A stretch of 5,509 bases of DNA. Source: an uncultured Clostridia bacterium. GTDB lineage: Bacteria; Bacillota; Clostridia; Lachnospirales; Anaerotignaceae. A model generated the notes under the pieces. It did no database searches, was not told the origin of the DNA, and worked only from the letters and a program-made list of their open reading frames with translations. The stretch lies in the NCBI GenBank assembly GCA_910587195.1, contig CAJUKL010000085.1, positions 1-5,509 on the forward strand, written 5' to 3'. The translations under genes were made by a program, and so were the position numbers. Each line of letters opens with the position of its first letter. The stretch's first letter is position 1. This document shows positions 1 through 5,509 of the stretch, piece by piece.

Positions 1-639
1 ACGAATTTTGTTAGGATTAGAAAGGTTATTTAATGTTGCAATCTCAGTGTATCGGCTGCCTGCTCCCAGTTTTGCCTGCGCAATATCCCATAAACAATCT
101 CCTTTTTTGACAGTATAAGAAGTATCTGCTTTTTTTTCGGGACGTTTTTCTTCTTGTGGTGTCACTGCTTTGCCATCCTCACTTTGTTCCTCTTCTCCTT
201 CTGTACAAACTTTTAAAGCCTTGGCATGTACAAAGGAAATATCACAATCATAATCCCCATACCCACCCGCATAGGTCATAGTATAACTTTCTAAATATAC
301 CTCATGATTAACCGGTGTTTCTGTAATTAAAAGCTTACACTTAATTCCTTTGTATCTTAAATAAGAAAACCATGATTGTACTTTTAAAGGGTCGCCGTGG
401 CTCACAATAAGATAAGGATTTTCATAACCATTTCCTGTTGTTCGCTGCCTTTTTTCACCGGGTATTTTGCAACTCCAGGAAATCCTTGTCAGTTCCTCTC
501 CTAATGGCTGCATCACTTCCCCAATATTCATAATGTCATAACTTTGAAATCTGGTAGCACAATCTACTTTTATTTCTTCTGGTAACATGGGAAAGGTCAT
601 AAAATTCCCCGTGTCGCATTCTGTTAAGATTATCTTCAT
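1..639 (-). CDS. XkdP-like LysM-domain tail/baseplate hub protein (3' end cut by window)
   Basis: Minus-strand frame open from ATG at 639-637 to the window edge: 213 codons with no stop, C-terminus missing. A GGAGG site (647-651) lies 7 bases before the ATG, which fixes the start. The N-terminal ~145 residues (TFPMLPEEIKV, SYDIMNIGEV, KLLITETPVNHEVYLESYT) resemble the tail hub domain of PBSX XkdP-like proteins. A charged linker rich in Glu and Lys (about 147-172) follows. A LysM module starts near residue 175 (YTVKKGDCLWDIA) and runs off the edge at NPNKIR. LysM modules normally span 44-50 residues, so probably only a short tail is missing (inference). XkdP/gp53-type proteins sit at the hub or baseplate of contractile tails, and the gene normally follows the tape measure gene. 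Here the two are separated by an opposite-strand hicAB cassette. The family assignment is recognised from sequence style and position. A role in binding cell-wall glycan is possible but unproven. Confidence 0.85.
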   Translation of the reverse strand, partial: MKIILTECDTGNFMTFPMLPEEIKVDCATRFQSYDIMNIGEVMQPLGEELTRISWSCKIPGEKRQRTTGNGYENPYLIVSHGDPLKVQSWFSYLRYKGIKCKLLITETPVNHEVYLESYTMTYAGGYGDYDCDISFVHAKALKVCTEGEEEQSEDGKAVTPQEEKRPEKKADTSYTVKKGDCLWDIAQAKLGAGSRYTEIATLNNLSNPNKIR

Positions 640-643
640 AGTT

Positions 644-653
644 GTTCCTCCAT
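644..653 (-). promoter_or_regulatory. Ribosome binding site of the LysM protein gene
   Basis: The minus strand carries GGAGG (complement of 647-651), 7 bases upstream of the ATG at 639. This is a strong Firmicutes-type site. It supports the chosen start and indicates that the gene can be translated independently of the distant tape measure gene. Confidence 0.8.
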
Positions 654-667
654 TATTTATTTTGATA

Positions 668-696
668 TTGACACATAATAAATTATGTATTATAAT
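668..696 (+). promoter_or_regulatory. Consensus sigma-70/SigA promoter of hicAB
   Basis: TTGACA at 668-673 and TATAAT at 691-696 are separated by exactly 17 bases. Both hexamers match the housekeeping consensus perfectly and lie on the hicA strand. Transcription would begin near 703, giving a very short leader with the AGGAGG site at 706-711. Such an intrinsically strong promoter is expected to need repression, and the palindrome within its spacer provides a candidate operator. It lies about 30 bases from the divergent LysM gene start. Confidence 0.88.
673..688. promoter_or_regulatory. Palindromic candidate operator for HicB
   Basis: ACATAAT (673-679) and ATTATGT (682-688) form a perfect inverted repeat around a two-base AA centre. 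It overlaps the last base of the -35 box and fills most of the spacer up to the -10 box. HicB antitoxins with a ribbon-helix-helix or helix-turn-helix domain are known to bind inverted repeats at their own promoter. A dimer bound here would block RNA polymerase. The repeat is seen directly; the assignment to HicB is inference. AT-rich composition raises the chance of a fortuitous palindrome, but 7-bp perfect arms in exactly this position are persuasive. Confidence 0.68.
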
Positions 697-705
697 TTTT
701 ATAAA

Positions 706-711
706 AGGAGG
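706..711 (+). promoter_or_regulatory. hicA ribosome binding site
   Basis: AGGAGG lies 5 bases before the ATG at 717. It is a full-consensus Shine-Dalgarno sequence and fixes the hicA start. Confidence 0.8.
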
Positions 712-716
712 CAAAA

Positions 717-914
717 ATGAAAAGTTATTCTTCAAGAGAAGTAATTTCTATGTTAAAATCTGATGGTTGGTATGAAGTAGCTTGTAGCGGGGACCACCAC
801 CAATTTAAACATCCAACAAAAAAAGGAAAAGTAACACTCACACATCCTAAAAAAGACATACCATATAAAACATTGCAGAGTATATCAAAACAATCAGGGG
901 TTATATTTCCATAA
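717..914 (+). CDS. hicA: HicA family mRNA interferase toxin
   Basis: 65-residue protein, the usual size for HicA. The HicA family is a small dsRBD-like fold that cleaves mRNA independently of ribosomes, arresting translation, and is neutralised by HicB. The sequence shows the family signatures: SSREVISMLKSDGWY (5-19), a catalytic-loop motif GDHHQFKHP (25-33) and the basic segment GKVTLTHPKKDIP (37-49), then TLQSISKQSGV. By alignment with characterised HicA proteins, His28 is the expected catalytic residue, and it is present. The commoner motif is GSHH, so Asp26 replacing Ser is a mild departure. The gene is first in a two-gene operon with hicB, 32 bases upstream of it, with its own perfect-consensus promoter and a strong ribosome binding site. 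It is on the strand opposite to the surrounding tail genes. Nothing suggests truncation, so the toxin is probably active. Confidence 0.93.
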   Translation: MKSYSSREVISMLKSDGWYEVACSGDHHQFKHPTKKGKVTLTHPKKDIPYKTLQSISKQSGVIFP

Positions 915-935
915 ACACCGCTTGAAACATAGATT

Positions 936-940
936 GGAGG
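936..940 (+). promoter_or_regulatory. hicB ribosome binding site
   Basis: GGAGG lies 6 bases before the ATG at 947. Another ATG at 942-944 is out of frame and too close to the site, so 947 is the preferred start. A separate strong site would let the antitoxin be translated efficiently from the shared transcript. Confidence 0.75.
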
Positions 941-946
941 AATGTT

Positions 947-1360
947 ATGTTAAAAAATCGTTATTGTTATGTGGCTATTTTTTCCTATGATAAAGATGGT
1001 ATTAGTATTGAATTCCCAGATTTGCCTGGTTGCTATCCTTGTGCAGATAAAGAGGATACTGATATGGCTTTGAAAAATGCAAAAGAAGCACTTGCATTGC
1101 ACATTTGGGGAATGGAACAAGATGGTGATGAAATTCCCCAGCCTACTACGATTACATCTTTACATTTAGAAAGTAATCAAATTGCAGTATTGATTGATGT
1201 CTTTATGCCACCAGTACGTGAACGAATTAATAATAAATTCGTTAAAAAAACGCTTTCTCTCCCTGCTTGGCTTGCTGCAAAAGCAGATGAAGATGGTGTT
1301 AATTGTTCTAAAATTTTTCAAAATGCCTTAATTGATTATCTCAATATTCAAAAAAAATAA
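947..1360 (+). CDS. hicB: HicB family antitoxin with C-terminal ribbon-helix-helix domain
   Basis: 137-residue antitoxin. The N-terminal half (about 1-70) is the HicB-like partial RNase H fold that occludes the toxin active site; the hallmark FPDLPGCYPCAD (23-34) and the helix ALKNAKEALALHIWGM are clear. The C-terminal third (about 99-134: VKKTLSLPAWLAAKADEDGVNCSKIFQNALIDYL) has the pattern of a ribbon-helix-helix DNA-binding domain: an alternating beta strand, then two helices. HicB therefore both neutralises HicA and probably represses the hicAB promoter through the 673-688 palindrome, as known for other HicB proteins. It follows hicA in the common toxin-first order. The stop codon is 9 bases from a stem-loop terminator. 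The gene is convergent with the tape measure gene, whose stop codon lies 66 bases away. Confidence 0.93.
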   Translation: MLKNRYCYVAIFSYDKDGISIEFPDLPGCYPCADKEDTDMALKNAKEALALHIWGMEQDGDEIPQPTTITSLHLESNQIAVLIDVFMPPVRERINNKFVKKTLSLPAWLAAKADEDGVNCSKIFQNALIDYLNIQKK

Positions 1361-1369
1361 TTTCTATAT

Positions 1370-1405
1370 AAAAAGTACCTGTAAACAAAATGCAAGTACT
1401 TTTTT
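1370..1405. terminator. Stem-loop terminator between hicB and the tape measure gene, probably bidirectional
   Basis: AAAAAGTAC (1370-1378) pairs with GTACTTTTT (1396-1404). After one C-A mismatch the stem continues with two more pairs (TG with CA) around an A-rich loop. The plus-strand transcript ends in a run of six T (1400-1405), so it serves hicAB. On the minus strand the complement of 1370-1374 gives TTTTT followed by ATATAG, so it could also end the tape measure transcript. GC content of the stem is low, so strength is uncertain. Confidence 0.72.
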
Positions 1406-1426
1406 ATTGAAATTTATTTTAAAATA

Positions 1427-4400
1427 TTATGCTATATTTGCTTTCATATTCGGCAATACCTTCTGTAACTCTTTTGCAATGGTTTCGGCTACTTCATTTG
1501 CGATTTCTGGCATTTGCTGTCTTATGGTTGCAATGATACTTTCTTTTTCTCCTGTTCCATTTCCTGTAAAGGTAAAATTCATGCCACCTAAACTAATGGT
1601 AATATTGCTTGATTGTGTCGTTTGTTGTTTGTTTTCTGCCTCCTCAAACATAGATTTATAATCTGCGCTGCCACCAAAAATACCACCCTGTGCATGTTTT
1701 GGAAGCATACCTAACATTTCTCCAGCCTGTTGCCACAAAGAAATTCCTCTGTGCTTATTTGTGCCAGAAAGGGGGATAATTGCTTCCGGGCCTGCTTCTC
1801 CAATCATACCAATGTGTGCTTTGTTTACAATTCCTCCTGCTGCTTTTTTCTTAACAAACTTTAAATTATTATCATCCACTTTTGTTTTAATCGGTCCAGC
1901 TATACCATATTGATGTAATTTTTCTTGTGGCAATACGCCATCATACACTACTTTAACAATGAATTCTGTAAATAATTTATCTGGCACTTTTCCAAATTCC
2001 TGATTTACTCTTTCTAATTCTATGAGAGCATTTCTCAACGCCTGTTGTCCTGCGGCATCCATTTCATCATATTTTCCGATTGCCTGCTCCAGTGGTTCCC
2101 CATAATTTAATTCTATTTGCTTTACAAGTCCATCATATATTTCATTTTCCTTTTTTTCCCATTCTAAACTCTTTTCGCCTATTTCTATATACTTTTTGTT
2201 GATTCCCTCAAGTTCTCCATTCATAGCACTTAACATACTGCCCAAGTTATTTATAGTATATTGCCCTTCCTTGATACCTTGCGTAAAATCATATTTTCTC
2301 ATAATAGAAACCATTTCATCTTGATTTTTAAATCTTTGCTCTCTTTTTTGGTTATATGAATTTTTATCTTCAGTAGATTTTAATCCTCCTTTTTCTAACA
2401 GTTTCATTTCTTTTTCTAACATTTGATTTTCTGTATACAAATCTTTTATTTCTTCTTTTGATTTTTTTAAATCATTTTCCTGTTTTTCTAAAGCAAACAG
2501 TTCTTTTTGACTATCTTTATAATTTCCATGGATAGTATCAAAATTTTTAACATTCTCTTTGTTTTGTTCTTCCAACTTTCTTTTTTGCAAATCTTTTTCC
2601 AACTGATTTATTTTTTGCTGTTTATCAATTCTTTCTTCTAATTTACCATTGATAGCATCTTCTGCACTGATTATATCTGGATAAAGGGCAGTTAGTTTTT
2701 CTATAATATCATTGGATTTCTCTTGCTTTTGCAGCTTTTCCTGTTCTGATAAGTCATTTTTTTCCAGTTCCTTTTGTACATCTTGCCATTGCTTTTTCAG
2801 ATATTCTGTTTCCCACATCAAATCATTAGTATGTTTCAAATTAGTTTGTATATTTTTTGTATCATGGATACTTTTTTCAATCGACAATTGTTTTTCTTTT
2901 TCTTTTGTAATGGCTTCTTGCGCTTCTTTTTCTTCTTTGGGTTTAAAATAATCTGTCAATCCTCTAAACAGTTTTTCACCACCCATATAACCACCAATAC
3001 TTCCTGCTAATCCTCCGATTGCACTACCAATTGCCGTACCAACACCTGGAGCAATTGCTGTACCGATTGCTGCGCCTATTTTTGTTCCGGCTGAGCCGCC
3101 TGCTAAACTGGCAGCAAAACTACCACCCTGTACAACCGTTTCTTTTGCTTTATTTTCTGACTGCATCACCGCTGCTGCAGAAAACAATAAACTTAATCCA
3201 TTTCCTTTTAAGAACTTTCCAGCTTTTCCCATAACAGGGTTTGCCTTTATAGCAGTTTTTGCTTTTGCAATATAAGGTGCTATTTTTACAGCAATATCAT
3301 CAAGTGCACTTACAGACATTCCACTTTTAGGAGCATTTTTTAAAGCTACCTCTCTGGTTGTTGTATTCCACAATTTTGCATTTTTCCAAAAAGCTGCATA
3401 ATCATCTGCATTTTGTGCTACTGGTTTCGCTGTTTTTCCAATCATTTCTGCTGTACCACTAAATAACTTTCCTGCTCCTAATGCTTTCCCTGCTTTGATG
3501 CCACCATAAGCCAGCAATCCAGCAGAAAGCCAACTACCACCAGTTGCCTGTTCCCCACCAGGCAATATTTTAGAAGCATTTACAACAAGTTCTTTTGATT
3601 TTTCCTTGATTCCTTCCCAGATTTTACTGCCATCAAAACCGTTGATAAACCCTTCTGCAAAACTTTTGCCAATGTCAAAACCACTGTCTGTTGCTTCTCC
3701 TAAATCAATACCTAACAGTGCTGAAATGCCTGCTGTCAATGCAGAACTAATCCCATAACCTATGTTATTGGCAACCTCACAGGCCCATGCTTTTCCTTTG
3801 CCACTCCACCATTCTGCAAATGGTTCTGCTATGATTTTATCCCATGCAATGTTAATTTTTCCAGATAAATCAGCGTTTTGCCATTCCTTACTGCCTTTAA
3901 ATTCTTTTACAGTGCTTTCTATTTTTTCGATTCTGTACTGGAATTTTTCAGCTGCTTTTGTAAGCTTCTGCCCAAAAGAAAGGGTTAAATCCTTGCTCCA
4001 CTGTAAAAACTTTCTGGCACTCGGTTGAAATTTATCCATAAAATCAAGTTGCACACTTTCAAATGCACTTTGTAATGCTTTGACATCGCCATAAATATTA
4101 TCGTTCATGATATTTGCCATTTCTTCCAATGCACCATTTGAATTTGCAACTTTATCTTTTAATTCGTCATATTCTCCACTCACACCAGATAACAAATGCT
4201 GTAACTCACTCATTCGTGTTTTGCCACCTATTGCACCTAAGTAGTAGTCCTGTTCTTCTTGTGATAAATCTTTTATTTTGTCGTTTAATTCTTTTAATAC
4301 ATTAGCATATCCTTTAAAATTGCCTTGTGCATCATAGGCACTTAAATTTAATTTTTTCATTGCTGTTCCAGCAATTCCATTGCCCATTGTTAAATTCTGT

Positions 4401-5254
4401 AGTACAGAATTTAAAGCATTTCCTGCTTCACTACCCTTTACGCCTCTATTTGCAAGTACACCAATTAAAGCACTTGCCTCATCGTGAGCAATTCCTCTAT
4501 TTTTTGCAGTACCACCAAACTCTAAAAATGCTTCCATCATAGCGTCAATATTAGTGTTAGAACTGGAAGCTGTCTTTGCAACTTTATCTAAATAACCCTT
4601 TAAATCTCCTGTACCAATCCCCAAACTGCTCATGCTGTCTGTTACAAGGTCACTGGTTCTGCCTAAATCCAAATTTCCGGCTTCTGATAAGTGTAACACC
4701 GGTTGGATTGCTTCTTTCATCTGGTCTTTATTCCAGCCTGCAAGCGCCATAAAACCAAAAGCGTCAGCGGCTTCACTGGCAGATTTCGTTGTGGTTTTAC
4801 CCATTTCTCTTGCTTTTTCTGTCAATTCCTTCATATCTTCTGCACTTGCGCCACTTAATCCCTTGACATTACTGACACTTTTTTCAAAATTTTGATAAGT
4901 CTGAAAAGTATTTGCACCACCGAGAGAAATCCCAAGTACGGTACCAGCCTGCAAGATTGGATTTTTTAGCATATTCAAGATTCCCTTTAAAGGTGCAGTG
5001 GCTTTATCCAACACTTTAACAGACACATTCCATGTTTTTTTCCCTAAGCTCATGGCAGTTTTGGATATTTTTTCAATTGTTTTTGTTGCTTTGTCTTTTA
5101 TGTCAAAGTTCATATCCATTTTAGACATTTGCTGTTTCATTTTTTTAATACTGTTACCCAGTTTGTCAACATTATCTTTTACTTTTGAAACGCCTGCACT
5201 GGTCTGGTCTTTTAATCTTGCTGCAATGTCAATCACAATTGTATCTGCCAACAT
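1427..5254 (-). CDS. Phage tail tape measure protein (TP901 type)
   Basis: About 1275 residues. This protein sets tail length, acts as scaffold for tube assembly, and helps DNA exit at infection. Domains, numbering from the ATG: N-terminal coiled coil (about 5-70) and the repeated KATAPLKGILNMLKNP region; TP901-type core (about 110-420: NVKGLSGASAEDMKEL, MALAGWNKDQM, GIAHDEASALIGVLANRGVKGSEAGNA in sequence); central Ala/Gly-rich regions; a glycine zipper (about 701-761) that could cross a membrane; a long charged Lys/Glu coiled coil (about 770-960); and the C-terminal GGI-GEAGPEAIIPL motif (1140-1163) found in many tape measure proteins. ATG at 5254 is preferred because GAGG (5260-5263) lies 5 bases upstream; two in-frame GTG codons at 5260 and 5257 overlap or crowd that site. 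The gene follows the tail chaperone gene by 11 bases. No peptidase or lysozyme motif was noticed. No frameshift or internal stop is present. Confidence 0.95.
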   Translation of the reverse strand: MLADTIVIDIAARLKDQTSAGVSKVKDNVDKLGNSIKKMKQQMSKMDMNFDIKDKATKTIEKISKTAMSLGKKTWNVSVKVLDKATAPLKGILNMLKNPILQAGTVLGISLGGANTFQTYQNFEKSVSNVKGLSGASAEDMKELTEKAREMGKTTTKSASEAADAFGFMALAGWNKDQMKEAIQPVLHLSEAGNLDLGRTSDLVTDSMSSLGIGTGDLKGYLDKVAKTASSSNTNIDAMMEAFLEFGGTAKNRGIAHDEASALIGVLANRGVKGSEAGNALNSVLQNLTMGNGIAGTAMKKLNLSAYDAQGNFKGYANVLKELNDKIKDLSQEEQDYYLGAIGGKTRMSELQHLLSGVSGEYDELKDKVANSNGALEEMANIMNDNIYGDVKALQSAFESVQLDFMDKFQPSARKFLQWSKDLTLSFGQKLTKAAEKFQYRIEKIESTVKEFKGSKEWQNADLSGKINIAWDKIIAEPFAEWWSGKGKAWACEVANNIGYGISSALTAGISALLGIDLGEATDSGFDIGKSFAEGFINGFDGSKIWEGIKEKSKELVVNASKILPGGEQATGGSWLSAGLLAYGGIKAGKALGAGKLFSGTAEMIGKTAKPVAQNADDYAAFWKNAKLWNTTTREVALKNAPKSGMSVSALDDIAVKIAPYIAKAKTAIKANPVMGKAGKFLKGNGLSLLFSAAAVMQSENKAKETVVQGGSFAASLAGGSAGTKIGAAIGTAIAPGVGTAIGSAIGGLAGSIGGYMGGEKLFRGLTDYFKPKEEKEAQEAITKEKEKQLSIEKSIHDTKNIQTNLKHTNDLMWETEYLKKQWQDVQKELEKNDLSEQEKLQKQEKSNDIIEKLTALYPDIISAEDAINGKLEERIDKQQKINQLEKDLQKRKLEEQNKENVKNFDTIHGNYKDSQKELFALEKQENDLKKSKEEIKDLYTENQMLEKEMKLLEKGGLKSTEDKNSYNQKREQRFKNQDEMVSIMRKYDFTQGIKEGQYTINNLGSMLSAMNGELEGINKKYIEIGEKSLEWEKKENEIYDGLVKQIELNYGEPLEQAIGKYDEMDAAGQQALRNALIELERVNQEFGKVPDKLFTEFIVKVVYDGVLPQEKLHQYGIAGPIKTKVDDNNLKFVKKKAAGGIVNKAHIGMIGEAGPEAIIPLSGTNKHRGISLWQQAGEMLGMLPKHAQGGIFGGSADYKSMFEEAENKQQTTQSSNITISLGGMNFTFTGNGTGEKESIIATIRQQMPEIANEVAETIAKELQKVLPNMKANIA

Positions 5255-5259
5255 CACCA

Positions 5260-5263
5260 CCTC
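5260..5263 (-). promoter_or_regulatory. Ribosome binding site deciding the tape measure start
   Basis: The minus strand reads GAGG followed by TGGTG and then ATG. The 5-base spacing selects the ATG at 5254-5252 over the in-frame GTG codons at 5260 and 5257, which lie within or right after the site. Choosing the first GTG would add only two residues. Confidence 0.65.
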
Positions 5264-5265
5264 AC

Positions 5266-5509
5266 TTATGTTTTAAAAAACGGGCAGAAAACACCTTCTT
5301 TTCGTTCTGCTGCTACTGCTTCACTTGCAAACAAAAAAGCCTGTTCTCCTCTTGATAAAGCCAGGGTTTCATGAGGAAGTTTTCCTTTTGTCTGCCAAAT
5401 CCTGTGTAATAAAAAAGCTTTTCCACCCGCTTCAATCAGTTTTTTGCTGTTTCTTCCAGAGATACCTCATTGCTACCATAACCACTGATTTCATCAATAA
5501 TATCGCTTA
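5266..5509 (-). CDS. Tail assembly chaperone, long -1 frameshifted form (gpGT-like), 5' end cut by window
   Basis: This entry spans the partial zero frame (5509-5439) and its -1 frame extension (5439-5266). After slippage at A AAA AAC the ribosome reads LIEAGGKAFLLHRIWQTKGK and continues for 57 added residues, including LPHETLALSRGEQAFLFASEAV, to TAA at 5266-5268. The LALSRGEQAFLFAS-type pattern is typical of the second part of tail chaperones in Firmicutes phages. In lambda and many other tailed phages, short (gpG) and long (gpGT) forms in a set ratio coat the tape measure protein before tube polymerisation. The gene sits immediately upstream of the tape measure gene, the conserved position. 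The -1 frame has a stop upstream at 5467-5469, so it cannot be a long separate gene within the window, and no good start with a binding site was seen for it. Assignment rests on position, slippery site and sequence style. Confidence 0.82.
5436..5509 (-). CDS. Tail assembly chaperone, short zero-frame form (gpG-like), 3' end only
   Basis: Only the last 23 complete codons are in the window. They read SDIIDEISGYGSNEVSLEET followed by AKN, and TGA lies at 5436-5438. The zero frame ends directly after the slippery heptamer, so ribosomes that do not slip make this short form. The acidic C-terminal tail fits the end of gpG-type chaperones, but the fragment is too short to identify alone; the call depends on its neighbours. 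Confidence 0.75.
   Translation of the reverse strand, partial: SDIIDEISGYGSNEVSLEETAKN
5439..5445 (-). promoter_or_regulatory. Programmed -1 ribosomal frameshift site A AAA AAC
   Basis: On the minus strand the zero-frame codons are GCA AAA AAC TGA. The heptamer A AAA AAC matches the X XXY YYZ rule exactly, and tRNAs can re-pair on AAA AAA in the -1 frame. The -1 frame then stays open for 57 sense codons up to the tape measure gene. The two frames overlap by only about 30 bases, and this is the only suitable slip site in the overlap. A GGAAGA sequence (complement of 5452-5457) a few bases upstream could act as a weak internal Shine-Dalgarno stimulator. No convincing downstream hairpin was seen. 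Confidence 0.9.

Noticed and set aside
689..694. Leftward -10 box (TATAAT on the minus strand) that might serve the LysM gene
   Set aside because: It arises from the near-palindromic ATTATAAT of the hicAB -10 region. At 16-18 bases upstream the minus strand has only T-rich sequence with poor resemblance to TTGACA. It remains possible but is unsupported.
902..946. Separate internal promoter for hicB at the end of hicA, as known in some hicAB operons
   Set aside because: TTGCAG at 873 and TATATT at 902 are 23 bases apart, and TTGAAA at 922 has no -10 box at a workable distance before the start codon. Nothing convincing was found.
1332..1661. Plus-strand open frame of about 109 codons overlapping the end of hicB and the tape measure 3' end
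   Set aside because: It runs through the terminator and antisense to the tape measure gene, has no ribosome binding site, and its composition (Phe, Ser, Cys, Ile) is what the complement of a Lys/Glu/Ala-rich coding frame gives.
2712..5276. Several plus-strand open frames of 60-90 codons across the tape measure region
   Set aside because: All are antisense shadows of a continuous, well-recognised minus-strand gene, with Phe/Ser/Leu/His-rich products and no supporting start signals.
5411..5425. AAAAGCTTTT palindrome downstream of the slippery site as a stimulatory hairpin
   Set aside because: It is a self-complementary block with no loop, so it cannot fold into a stable hairpin, and it is AT-rich.
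5436..5445. Disrupted chaperone pseudogene caused by a frameshift mutation
   Set aside because: The frames meet exactly at a perfect slippery heptamer, in the gene position where programmed frameshifting is conserved in tailed phages. Functional recoding is much more likely than an accidental indel.

Overview
This window is a fragment of a prophage (or a phage-derived contractile tail particle) from an AT-rich Gram-positive bacterium. Strong GGAGG-type ribosome binding sites, the base composition and the style of the tail proteins suggest a Clostridia host, perhaps Lachnospiraceae. That placement is inference from sequence style, not a database match.

The backbone is a leftward (minus-strand) tail morphogenesis operon, read from high to low coordinates. 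At 5509-5266 is the 3' end of a tail assembly chaperone gene in two overlapping frames, joined by a textbook A AAA AAC -1 slippery heptamer (5439-5445) immediately followed by the zero-frame TGA. Eleven bases further on begins the tape measure gene (5254-1427, about 1275 residues). It has an N-terminal coiled coil, a TP901-type core, a glycine-zipper hydrophobic segment, a long charged coiled coil and a C-terminal GEAGPEAIIPL motif. At the left edge (639-1, cut by the window) is a LysM-containing baseplate/tail hub protein of the XkdP type, which normally lies directly downstream of the tape measure gene in PBSX-like contractile-tailed phages.

Between the tape measure and LysM genes, on the opposite (plus) strand, sits a self-contained type II toxin-antitoxin cassette. 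It has a perfect-consensus promoter (TTGACA-N17-TATAAT, 668-696) with a 16-bp palindrome in its spacer, hicA toxin (717-914), hicB antitoxin with a ribbon-helix-helix C-terminus (947-1360), and a stem-loop terminator (1370-1405) that looks usable from both sides. This is the organisation of a phage 'moron': an accessory gene set with its own promoter and terminator placed inside a structural operon. It may serve lysogen maintenance or defence against competing phages (inference).

The cassette is convergent with the tape measure gene and divergent from the LysM gene. Late leftward transcription must therefore cross hicBA in antisense to reach the LysM gene, or be terminated before it. No stretch longer than about 80 bases lacks a gene. 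No RNA genes, CRISPR arrays or insertion sequences were seen.
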